Shown here piece by piece: positions 15,219-22,189 of a stretch of DNA of 26,938 nucleotides (its first letter is position 1; every line of letters starts with the position of its first letter). Made by a program: the position numbers and the translations under genes. The stretch lies in the IMG/VR virus record IMGVR_UViG_3300038552_000062, positions 1-26,938 of that record; one strand, given 5' to 3'. Below the pieces are notes generated by a model. That model was not told where the DNA came from and did no database searches. It saw nothing but the letters and a program-made list of their open reading frames with translations. This stretch comes from a virus.

Positions 15219-16516
15219 TGGCTCGGGCGCTGATACTCGGCGGCGGCTTCGCCGGCACGACCGCTGCGCATCTCTTGAAGCGCGAGGGCTGGGACGTCAC
15301 GCTCGTCGAGAAGGAGCCGCATCTTGGCGGAGGATGTCGGACGTTCTTCCACGCTGGACATCCGTTCACATACGGACCGCGCGTGTACTACGGCTACAGC
15401 CAGCGCGTCTTCGACTGGGTTCACAAGTTCGTGCCGATCCGGCGCTTCCCGTTCGAGCTGCGGACGCTCGCGCATGAGCCGTTCGATTGGGACCGCAGGT
15501 TCTGGTCCTATCCTCCGCACGAAGAGGACATCGCGAAGTACCCGCGCGCCTCGCTGATTGAGCGCGAGCTTAACGAGCGGGACAACTCGGTAGAGCCGAA
15601 GGACTTCGAGGACTACTGGATCCGGAAGGTCGGGCCGACGATCTACGATATGTTCGTCGATCACTACTCGAAGAAGATGTGGATGATCGGCGACAATCGG
15701 ATCTTCGACATCTTCAAGTGGAGCGCCAAGGATCGGCCGCTCGAGAGCGGGACGCGCGAGGCATACAAAGGTTCGCTGCTCGGCTATCCGAGTAAGTTGT
15801 CTGGATATAACGATTATTTCGACGCGATGGTTGATGGCGTTAACGTCGAACTATCAAGAACAGAGCGTCGTTATCCTTGGCTAGATGATCGCTATCAGTT
15901 TGATGCGATCATCAGTACGATACCAATCGATGAATTGTGCGGTCACGAACTTGGCGAGCTGCCGTACGTCGGCCGCGATTTCCATCTGCTCGTGCTGCCG
16001 TGCAAGCAGGTATTCCCTGGCGATGTCCGGTTCTGCCACTACGCTTCGCCGCGCGACGAGTGGACTCGGGTGACGGAGTTCAAGAAGATCACCTACCACG
16101 AGAGCGAGGACACGCTCCTCGTGCTAGAGAAGCCGAGCAAGGCGAACAAGCTATACCCGTACCTCACGAAGGCGAACGAGGCGAAGGTCCGCGAGTATAT
16201 GGCGCTCCTGCCTCCGAACGTCCACTCGATCGGGCGGCTCGGGACCTACAAATATTCTACGATCGAGCAGACGATCGTACAGGCGTTCGCGTGCGTCGCG
16301 AAGATATTGGGCAAGCCTTCGGCAGAAGGGATCGAGGGTGAGTGGCGCGGGATCGGCGACGTGTCGATGATGAAGGACAGGAGGGAAGATGGCGAAGGGA
16401 ATGAAGTGGCCAAAGAAGTAGCGAGACCGTGGCCGTTCCCGACTGGCAACATTAGGGTGACGGACAAGCTCATGACGCCGGCCAAGCAATATGGTCACCA
16501 ACGGAACCCGAACTAA
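15218..16516 (+). CDS. UDP-galactopyranose mutase-like flavoprotein
   Basis: This 432-residue protein starts with an FAD-binding Rossmann motif (LILGGGFAG, G8xG10xxG13) followed by VEKEPHLGGGCRT. The TYGPRVYYG segment stands where UDP-galactopyranose mutases have their HxFHT-like motif. YWIRKVGPTIYDMFVDHYSKKMW, the LGYPSKLSGYNDYFDAMV stretch, IISTIPIDEL and the late RVTEFKKIT match the order of motifs in Glf proteins. The reaction would be ring contraction of a UDP-sugar to its furanose form using reduced FAD. A patch around 15781-15950 is AT-richer with unusual codons. The gene is longer than typical Glf (about 370-390) mainly at the C-terminus. Specificity is uncertain. Confidence 0.75.
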   Translation: MARALILGGGFAGTTAAHLLKREGWDVTLVEKEPHLGGGCRTFFHAGHPFTYGPRVYYGYSQRVFDWVHKFVPIRRFPFELRTLAHEPFDWDRRFWSYPPHEEDIAKYPRASLIERELNERDNSVEPKDFEDYWIRKVGPTIYDMFVDHYSKKMWMIGDNRIFDIFKWSAKDRPLESGTREAYKGSLLGYPSKLSGYNDYFDAMVDGVNVELSRTERRYPWLDDRYQFDAIISTIPIDELCGHELGELPYVGRDFHLLVLPCKQVFPGDVRFCHYASPRDEWTRVTEFKKITYHESEDTLLVLEKPSKANKLYPYLTKANEAKVREYMALLPPNVHSIGRLGTYKYSTIEQTIVQAFACVAKILGKPSAEGIEGEWRGIGDVSMMKDRREDGEGNEVAKEVARPWPFPTGNIRVTDKLMTPAKQYGHQRNPN

Positions 16517-16524
16517 CAGGATCA

Positions 16525-16614
16525 ATGGGAAACCTTTCGACGAGAAGGTATTTCGATAACTACGTCCGTGCTCACTGGGCGCTAGAGACGCCTTACCCGG
16601 AGGGCGGCGCATAG
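16525..16614 (+). CDS. Possible 29-residue small protein
   Basis: A short open frame fills the only sizeable gap inside the island. It has an AGGA sequence 3-4 bases before the ATG and ends two bases before the FkbM-type gene, whose GGAGGGCGG ribosome binding site lies in its last codons. The product, starting MGNLSTRRYFDNYV, is aromatic-rich (YFDNY, HWALE, PYPEGG) and has no match I can name. It may be a leader that couples translation of the next gene rather than a functional peptide. Confidence 0.4.
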   Translation: MGNLSTRRYFDNYVRAHWALETPYPEGGA

Positions 16615-16616
16615 AT

Positions 16617-17285
16617 ATGTTCCAGCACCAAGGGATGTTCCTCCCAGATGGCGAGCGGCACTTCCCAGAGTGGATGGATAAGAACGGCGAAATCGTCGAC
16701 GGTCGCGGTACATATCAGATCAAGAAGTGGCGCGCCTGCCTGCCATGGGTTAAGAATTGGAGACGCGCGGTCGACGTCGGCGCGCACGTCGGCTTCTGGA
16801 CCGTGCAGATGGCGCAGAGATTCACGATCGTCGAAGCCTTCGAGCCGGTGGCGGAGTTCCGAGAGTGTTTCTCCAGGAACGTCGGTGCGCGGGTGAACGT
16901 GAACCTGTATGGCGTGGCGCTCGGAGATAGATCCGCGACCGTCACGATGAGGCGAGATGCCGCGGACTCCGGTGGAACGCACGTCGGCATGGTCGGCGAA
17001 GCGTTGCCGACACCGCTCGCGACGCTCGACAGCTACCGATTCCAGGACGTCGACTTTCTGAAGGTGGACTGCGAGGGCTACGAGTTGGAGGTCCTCTACG
17101 GCGCGATGGAAATGCTCAAGCGCTGCAAGCCGTGCGTGATCGTCGAGCAGAAGGCCCACAAGATGAAGGCCAACTTCGGACGCGAAGGGCTGCCAGCATG
17201 CGACCTGCTGCGGTCCATCGGCGCGTTGATGCGAACCGCCATCGGCGGGGACTACGTCTTCGCGTGGGACGCGGACGACAGGTGA
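16617..17285 (+). CDS. FkbM-family methyltransferase
   Basis: This 222-residue enzyme has AVDVGAHVGFWT (51-62), the SAM-binding loop of FkbM-type proteins, an acidic VEAFEPVAEF after the second strand, and FLKVDCEGYELEVLYGA (147-162), the diagnostic DxEGxE segment of the family. FkbM members add methyl groups to hydroxyls, often on sugars in glycan clusters. The ATG has GGAGGGCGG upstream. Its stop overlaps the next GTG (GTGA). Substrate is unknown; sugar methylation is likely given the neighbours. Confidence 0.88.
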   Translation: MFQHQGMFLPDGERHFPEWMDKNGEIVDGRGTYQIKKWRACLPWVKNWRRAVDVGAHVGFWTVQMAQRFTIVEAFEPVAEFRECFSRNVGARVNVNLYGVALGDRSATVTMRRDAADSGGTHVGMVGEALPTPLATLDSYRFQDVDFLKVDCEGYELEVLYGAMEMLKRCKPCVIVEQKAHKMKANFGREGLPACDLLRSIGALMRTAIGGDYVFAWDADDR

Positions 17286-17989
17286 GCAGGCTCGAGCAAG
17301 GACCGGCAACGGAACTGATCCCAGAGCACAACACGTCCGAGAATGCCATCCCGAAGGGCTTCTACCTGGACGACGACTTCAGGTCGTGGGCGAAGTTCAA
17401 GACCACGTTCTCCCTGGTCCCGAACTGCTTCGAGGTGACTGACGGAGAGATACGCAAGCGGGCCGTCGGCGCGAAGCTCGTCCCGGACGTCGGGAACCAG
17501 ATCGCGCCGTTCGAGAGCGCGATGCTGTTGCTCGTCAAGATGGCGCGCGACACGCACGCCGCCGGAGGGACGGTCCTCTTCTGCGGGAACGGCGGGTCGG
17601 CGGCGATCTGCAGCCACATGGCGGTCGACTGGACCAAGAACGGCGGGATCCGTGCGATGGCGCTCCACGACGCGGCGACGCTGACCTGCTTCGGCAACGA
17701 CTACGGATACGAGCACGTCTTCGCCAAGCAGCTCGAGGCCTACGCCTGCGAGGCGGACATGGTCGTGATCATCTCGTCGAGCGGGCGCAGCCCGAACGTG
17801 CTGGCTACGGGGAGATGGTGCCGCGACAACCGCGTGCGGACTGTTACGCTCTCCGGCATGGAGCACACTAACGAGCTTAGACGGATGGGGGACTTGAACT
17901 TCTACGTACCGTGCAGGGACTACGGGATAGTGGAGCTGGCGCATACGTTCCTGCTCCACGCTGTGGTCTCCGTCAAGTGGCCGATGTGA
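17282..17989 (+). CDS. SIS-domain phosphosugar isomerase, GmhA-like
   Basis: This 235-residue protein carries a SIS domain from about residue 70. FCGNGGSAA (100-108) and IISSSGRSPNVL (163-174) form the phosphosugar loops, and CFGNDYGYEHVFAKQL matches GmhA proteins. At the position of the conserved Glu in GmhA it has Asp (D116 in MAVDWTKN), and VELAHTFLLH supplies the expected His (H221). The GmhA reaction converts sedoheptulose 7-phosphate to heptose 7-phosphate, the first step to ADP- or GDP-heptose. The related SHM..D.TKN.GIRAM subgroup occurs in surface-glycan clusters. It is directly followed by a matching nucleotidyltransferase, but no heptose kinase or phosphatase is in the window. Confidence 0.8.
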   Translation: MSRLEQGPATELIPEHNTSENAIPKGFYLDDDFRSWAKFKTTFSLVPNCFEVTDGEIRKRAVGAKLVPDVGNQIAPFESAMLLLVKMARDTHAAGGTVLFCGNGGSAAICSHMAVDWTKNGGIRAMALHDAATLTCFGNDYGYEHVFAKQLEAYACEADMVVIISSSGRSPNVLATGRWCRDNRVRTVTLSGMEHTNELRRMGDLNFYVPCRDYGIVELAHTFLLHAVVSVKWPM

Positions 17990-18390
17990 TAACGGTTCTC
18001 GCGAACGGCTGCTTCGACCTCTTGCATGCCGGACATATCAGGCACCTCCAGGAAGCTCGATCGATGGGAGACAGGCTGGTCGTGAGCCTAACGCTCGACG
18101 ACTTCGTGGCCAAAGGCTCCGGGCGGCCGGTCTATGGGTTTACCGACCGATGGCTGATGCTATCGGCGCTCTCGTGCGTCGATATGGTGATCGGCGTCAC
18201 CTCCCTTGCAGCAGCGATCCGAATCGTCCGCCCGCACGTAATCGCGAAGGGCGTGGACTGGAAGGAGATCGGCCTATTCCCGGAGGACCTCGCTGCGGCG
18301 CGAGAAGTGGGGGCCGAGATCAGGTTCACTAGGACGGCCAAGATGAGCACGACGGAGACTATAGAGAGGATCCGATGCGCGTCTGCGTGA
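17986..18390 (+). CDS. Nucleotidyltransferase, heptose-phosphate (HldE/RfaE C-domain)-like
   Basis: This 134-residue single-domain cytidylyltransferase-like protein has ANGCFDLLHAGH with the HxGH motif at H14-H17, a GRPVYGFTDR loop, IAKGVDW near residue 87 and a late STTETIERIR (121-130), which replaces the ISTT/STSxII signature of the family. This matches the C-terminal domain of HldE, which forms ADP-heptose from heptose 1-phosphate. Glycerol-3-phosphate cytidylyltransferase is an alternative. It has no kinase domain. The GTG start gives a GTGA junction with the isomerase gene; a GTG nine bases upstream is possible but less likely. Confidence 0.8.
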   Translation: MITVLANGCFDLLHAGHIRHLQEARSMGDRLVVSLTLDDFVAKGSGRPVYGFTDRWLMLSALSCVDMVIGVTSLAAAIRIVRPHVIAKGVDWKEIGLFPEDLAAAREVGAEIRFTRTAKMSTTETIERIRCASA

Positions 18391-19325
18391 CCGGCGGGTG
18401 CGGCTACATCGGGTCGGCGCTCGTCCCGAAACTCCTGGAGGAAGGCCACTCGGTTCGGGTCGTGGACGCGATATGGTTCGGCAACAGGCTCGAGCCTCAC
18501 GCCAATCTGGAGACGATCGAATACGATCTCCGCGGCGGAGACCCTCCGGTAGAGGGCTGCGCCGCCGTGATCCACCTCGCCGCCATCGCGAACGACCCGT
18601 GTGGTGATCTGCACGCGAGGCTAACGTGGGAGGTGAACGCCCTGGCCACGGTGAGGCTGGCTCAGAAGTGCGCGAAGCTGGGGATTAGGCAGATTATCTT
18701 CGCGTCCTCCGCTTCGATCTACGGCATCAAGGACAACCGCCCGGTGACCGAGGACGAGCCGTTCGAGCCGGTCTCCGACTACAACAAGACGAAGCTCGTC
18801 GGCGAGCGCGCGCTGCTCTCGTTCTCCAGTGACATGAACGTCCAGATCGTCAGGCCCGCCACGGTCTGCGGGTTCTCCCCGCGGATGCGTCTGGACGTGA
18901 TCGTGAATATGCTCACCGCGCAGGCAATCGAGAAAGGTAGGATCACCGCGCACTGCGGCGCGCACGGCGGCAAGCTGATGCGGCCTCATACGCACATCGA
19001 CGACCTGACCGACCTCTACGTCTGGCTCCTGGACCGGCCGCACCTAAAGGGGCCGTTCAACGCGGGGTTCGAGAACCTGTCTGTCGGGGACCTGGCCGAG
19101 GCGATCAGGGGCGAGACCGGCGCGGACGTAGAGTTCACCGAGGTCGCGGACAAGCGAAGCTACGCGGTCGACTCCTCCTCCTTGCGGCGGGCGGGTTTCG
19201 TCCCGCGATCCTCGGTGAACGATGCGATCCGCGAGATGGTCCTCGGGTGGAGGGCGGGCAAGATCAAGCGGGAGCCGACGTCGATCAACCTGGAGTGGAT
19301 GCGGTCGCAGGGGATCGACCAATGA
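18375..19325 (+). CDS. Extended SDR, NAD-dependent nucleotide-sugar epimerase/dehydratase
   Basis: This 316-residue protein has the full extended-SDR set: TGGCGYIGS (6-14) for NAD, DLRGGDP near residue 51, HLAA (67-70), SSASIYG with the catalytic Ser near 112, and YNKTK (Y136, K140). RPATVCGFSPRMRLDVIVN and the HTHIDDLTDLY segment follow, as in sugar epimerases acting on UDP-, GDP- or ADP-linked sugars. The active site appears intact, unlike the next gene. GAGAGGA precedes the ATG, which lies 16 bases inside the previous gene. Substrate unknown; a heptose or hexose nucleotide is possible. Confidence 0.88.
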   Translation: MRVCVTGGCGYIGSALVPKLLEEGHSVRVVDAIWFGNRLEPHANLETIEYDLRGGDPPVEGCAAVIHLAAIANDPCGDLHARLTWEVNALATVRLAQKCAKLGIRQIIFASSASIYGIKDNRPVTEDEPFEPVSDYNKTKLVGERALLSFSSDMNVQIVRPATVCGFSPRMRLDVIVNMLTAQAIEKGRITAHCGAHGGKLMRPHTHIDDLTDLYVWLLDRPHLKGPFNAGFENLSVGDLAEAIRGETGADVEFTEVADKRSYAVDSSSLRRAGFVPRSSVNDAIREMVLGWRAGKIKREPTSINLEWMRSQGIDQ

Positions 19326-20206
19326 AGATCCTCGTCCTCGGCGCGAGGTCGTTCTACGGCAGGTGGTTCTGCGACGTGGCGAGGTCGAAGGGCCACGACG
19401 TCTTTGGTCTTTCCCGCCCGGAGTTCGACCTGCTCGACGCGGTGAAGGTCCAACAGGCGGCTGACCTCCATTACGAATACGTGGTCAACTTCGCGGCGAT
19501 CAATATCGTCGCGGACTCCTGGCCGTTCGGCAGTCTTTACTACGAGGTCAACACGGCCGGGATGGCGAGGGTCGCGGATTCGTTCTCGTACCCGCACCTC
19601 GAGAAGTTCGTCCAGGTCTCGACGCCGGAGGTCTACGGGACGACTGGACAGGCCCTAAAGGAGGGGGCGCCGTTCAACCCGAGCACGCCCTACGCGGTCT
19701 CGAGGGCGGCGGCGGACCAGCATCTCTCGCTGATGCACAAAGAGTTCGGCTTTCCCGTCTGCTTCACGCGGACGGTGAACGTCTACGGTGAGCGGCAGCA
19801 AGATTACAGGATCGTCCCGCGTACGCTCTCCGCGTGCTACGGCGGACCGCGGCTAAAGCTGGAGGGCGGAGGCCGTTCCACTCGGTCGTTCATACACGTC
19901 GAAGACGCCGCGCGGGCGACGCTGCGCGTTCTAGAGGACGGCGCGGTCAGCGAGACGTACCACGTCGCCCACCCGACCAGGATCACGATCCGGTCGCTCG
20001 TGGAGCACATCGCCGAGATGTTCGGCAAGACGCTCGAGGACGTGGCGGATGAAGTCCCGGAGCGCGTCGGCAAGGACATGGCCTACGACCTCGACGACTC
20101 GAAGATCCGGCGCGAGCTGGACTGGCACGAGCAGATCGACCTCCCGGGAGGCGTCCACAGGACGATGAGGTGGTTCTGCGACCGGGAGATGGAGTTCGGC
20201 GCGTGA
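19322..20206 (+). CDS. Extended SDR, RmlB-like, with altered catalytic residues
   Basis: This 294-residue protein has the layout of dTDP-glucose 4,6-dehydratases: NFAAINIVADSW, VSTPEVYG (99-106), a YxxxK-type site, TRTVNVYGERQ, RSFIHVEDAARA and a C-terminal sugar-binding domain. Several key positions differ. The NAD loop reads GARSFYG (7-13), lacking the middle Gly. The TDE triad of RmlB is TPE (101-103). The catalytic Lys of YxxxK is Arg (YAVSR, Y124-R128, codon AGG). Such changes suggest altered or lost dehydratase chemistry. It is coupled to the previous SDR by an ATGA junction, so the two may act as a pair or heterocomplex. Confidence 0.8.
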   Translation: MKILVLGARSFYGRWFCDVARSKGHDVFGLSRPEFDLLDAVKVQQAADLHYEYVVNFAAINIVADSWPFGSLYYEVNTAGMARVADSFSYPHLEKFVQVSTPEVYGTTGQALKEGAPFNPSTPYAVSRAAADQHLSLMHKEFGFPVCFTRTVNVYGERQQDYRIVPRTLSACYGGPRLKLEGGGRSTRSFIHVEDAARATLRVLEDGAVSETYHVAHPTRITIRSLVEHIAEMFGKTLEDVADEVPERVGKDMAYDLDDSKIRRELDWHEQIDLPGGVHRTMRWFCDREMEFGA

Positions 20207-20478
20207 GGGTCATCCCGCTCTCGATCAAAGAGGCGGAGGAGTTCCTGAAGGCCCACGAGCGGCACTACAAGGCGCCGGTCGAGGCGATCTGCGCGATCGG
20301 GGTGGGAGACCAGGAGGGCGTCACGATCCACGGCGCGGCGATCCTAGGGAGGAGAGAACGCGACGTCGCGGAGCTGGCGCACATCTACTGCGACGGCGCG
20401 TCGCAGGCCTACTCGCTCCTCTACGGGGCCTGCTGGCGGGCGCTCAAGGCACTCGGCTACGAGAAGACTGTGCTATGA
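20203..20478 (+). CDS. XF1762-like phage protein, apparently C-terminally truncated
   Basis: This 91-residue protein starts RVIPLSIKEAEEFLKAHERHY, then AICAIGVGDQEG, ILGRR, HIYCDGASQAYSLLYGACWRALKALGY. This matches the order of motifs in XF1762-family proteins of phages and plasmids, which look like acetyltransferase-fold proteins. Those proteins usually run on for 40 or more residues with a conserved Ser-Leu-Arg segment after the GY..(I/V) strand. Here a TGA comes directly after EKTVL, so the end of the fold is missing. The GTG start overlaps the previous stop. The next gene is in the same frame 18 bases later. Whether the short form is active is unclear. Confidence 0.6.
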   Translation: MRVIPLSIKEAEEFLKAHERHYKAPVEAICAIGVGDQEGVTIHGAAILGRRERDVAELAHIYCDGASQAYSLLYGACWRALKALGYEKTVL

Positions 20479-20496
20479 GGCACGGCAGGCGGTAGC

Positions 20497-21174
20497 GTGA
20501 GGTTCGGCGCGATCCTTCAGGCCTACGAAAGAGGCCTGAGGGACCGCATGGGCGAGTTTGAGTGCCCGGTCCACCTCTGCCTCGGGCAGGAGGACGTCCC
20601 GGAGGCCCTCAAGGATCTGCTACGCCCGGAAGACTGGCTCTTCTCGACGCACAGGTCGCACGGCCACTACCTCGCCAAGGGCGGGGATCCTGGCAAGCTG
20701 ACCGCCGAGATCGAGGGCCGCGAGGACGGGATCAACGGCGGCTTCTCCGGCAGCCAGAGCTTCTCGGACGCCGCGATCAGGTTCCACTCGACCGCCATCG
20801 TCGGCGGGCTGATCGGGGCCGCGACCGGCGCCGCGCTGGCGCTGAAGTTCCAGGCCTCGAACGCGCTCTCGATCTGCTGCGTCGGAGACGCGGCTACCGA
20901 GCAGGGCGTCTTCTGGGAGTCGCTCAACTTCGCCTCCCTCCACGCATTGCCGATCGTGTGGGTCTGCGAGAACAACGGCCTCTCGGTCCACTCGCACTAC
21001 CAGCAGCGGCAATGCGCGCCGCTGACCTCTAGGATCGCCGCCTTCCGCGTCCCAGTGGCGCGAGGGGTCGACGGCCTCAGGACGATACTCAAGGCGAGGA
21101 CCGCCCCGGCGTTCGTGGAGGTCCCGTGCGAGAGACGGTGCAACCACGTCTCGGCCATGGAGGACCTGCGATGA
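20497..21174 (+). CDS. Thiamine-diphosphate-dependent dehydrogenase E1 alpha-like subunit
   Basis: This 225-residue protein corresponds to the cofactor-binding subunit of 2-oxo acid dehydrogenase or acetoin-dehydrogenase-type enzymes. FSTHRSHGHYLAKGGDP (49-65) matches the conserved R-HGH segment. VGDAATEQGVFWESLNFASLHALPIVWVCENN (129-160) is the thiamine-diphosphate and Mg binding motif, from GD to NN. It is compact: family members are mostly about 320 residues, and here the N-terminal part and several loops are short. GGFSGSQSF replaces the usual GGSMHL, a variant of the GSQH-type found in glycan clusters. The GTG start is supported by a purine-rich GGCAGGCGG upstream. It is coupled to the beta subunit by an ATGA junction. 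Confidence 0.82.
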   Translation: MRFGAILQAYERGLRDRMGEFECPVHLCLGQEDVPEALKDLLRPEDWLFSTHRSHGHYLAKGGDPGKLTAEIEGREDGINGGFSGSQSFSDAAIRFHSTAIVGGLIGAATGAALALKFQASNALSICCVGDAATEQGVFWESLNFASLHALPIVWVCENNGLSVHSHYQQRQCAPLTSRIAAFRVPVARGVDGLRTILKARTAPAFVEVPCERRCNHVSAMEDLR

Positions 21175-21770
21175 ACTTCATGCAGGCCGTCCGGGCGGCG
21201 CTAGACAACGCGCTGGCCGACAGATCCGTGGTCCTCCTCTCGCAGCTCGCTAGGTGGGGCCTCGGAGGGTTGACCTCCGGACTCTACGAGCGGCATGGAG
21301 ACCGAGTGATGACCATGCCGGTCGCGGAGAACCTGATGCACGGCGCGGCGATGGGGATGGCTTTGGCCGGAATGAGGCCGGTGGTCCTCAACGAGCGGAT
21401 CGACTTCCTGATGCTCGCGATGGACCCGCTCGTGAACCACATCCCGATCTGGCCGATGCGCGAGCGCATGAACATGCCGCTTACCGTGATCTCGGTCGTC
21501 GGAAAGGGGAAAGGACAGGGGCCGCAGCACTCCAAGAACCTGGTCGGTTGGTTCCGATCTCTGGACGGCTGGGACGTCCTCGAGCCTTCCTCGCCGGAGT
21601 CCGCGGCGGTTTCGCTGAAGTCAGCGATCTTCGGGTCACGGCCGACGATGTACGTGCTGCACAGGGAGTTTTTCAAGTCCGAGGGCGAGGTCTCGCTCCC
21701 GGTCACCGATCGCGTCCGAATCTGCGGCGCGTCTCAGCGCCACGAGCGCGCGTTCTACGAAGGAGACTGA
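21171..21770 (+). CDS. Thiamine-diphosphate-dependent E1 beta-like subunit, short form
   Basis: This 199-residue protein matches the pyrimidine-binding (Transket_pyr) domain of E1 beta: MPVAENLMHGAAMGMALAGMRPVV (49-72) with the activating Glu E53, DFLMLAMDPLVNH, a GKGKGQGPQHSKN loop (111-123) and VLEPSSPESAA. The transketolase C-terminal domain normally found after about residue 200 is absent. With the alpha subunit it forms the two halves needed for a ThDP active site. No E2 or E3 component is present, so a decarboxylase, carboligase or split-transketolase-like reaction on sugar or keto-acid substrates is more likely than oxidative decarboxylation. It ends the sugar island; the next gene is structural. 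Confidence 0.82.
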   Translation: MNFMQAVRAALDNALADRSVVLLSQLARWGLGGLTSGLYERHGDRVMTMPVAENLMHGAAMGMALAGMRPVVLNERIDFLMLAMDPLVNHIPIWPMRERMNMPLTVISVVGKGKGQGPQHSKNLVGWFRSLDGWDVLEPSSPESAAVSLKSAIFGSRPTMYVLHREFFKSEGEVSLPVTDRVRICGASQRHERAFYEGD

Positions 21771-21771
21771 A

Positions 21772-22185
21772 ATGGCCGTTCAATACTCGGTTGCTGTGAA
21801 CAACGCGCGACTGGACCAGATCGAAACCACGATCGGCACGAACGTCGCGCTGCTGATCTACTCCGGGCTTCCGCCCGCCACATGCGCGGCCGCACCAACC
21901 GGCACGCTGCTCGTCGCGATGAGCCTGCCGGCCGACTGGATGGCCGCGGCCTCGAGCGCGACCAAGGCGAAGACCGGGACGTGGTCCGGCACTGGCCTCG
22001 CGAACGGAACAGCCGGGTACTTCCGCGTCGCGAGCGGCTCGCCGACGGACGTCGCCGGGATCCAGGGCGTGATCGAGACGACCGGCGGATCTCCCACTGG
22101 AGACATGGGGCTCGACAACACGAGCATCAGCATCGGCCAGACGGTGACCGTGTCGACGTTCACGATCACGGCCGGCAACCAGTAA
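21772..22185 (+). CDS. Putative virion structural protein
   Basis: This 137-residue protein has LLIYSGLPPATCAAAPTGTLL, GTAGYFRVASG, IQGVIETTGG and a C-terminal IGQTVTVSTFTITAGN. This pattern is shared by many small phage proteins annotated near tail or head decoration genes, rich in Thr, Ser, Ala and Gly and likely all-beta. A strong ribosome binding site, GAAGGAG, lies inside the end of the preceding gene, and the ATG is one base after its stop. This suggests higher expression, as expected for a structural protein. Exact location in the virion is unknown. Confidence 0.65.
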   Translation: MAVQYSVAVNNARLDQIETTIGTNVALLIYSGLPPATCAAAPTGTLLVAMSLPADWMAAASSATKAKTGTWSGTGLANGTAGYFRVASGSPTDVAGIQGVIETTGGSPTGDMGLDNTSISIGQTVTVSTFTITAGNQ

Positions 22186-22189
22186 GAAT

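Noticed and set aside
14048-15664. Long minus-strand open frame of 538 codons
   Set aside because: It lies opposite the radical SAM, zinc-finger and UGM-like genes, which have clear motifs. Its sequence is Arg/Leu/Val-rich and low in complexity, as expected for the shadow of GC-rich codons.
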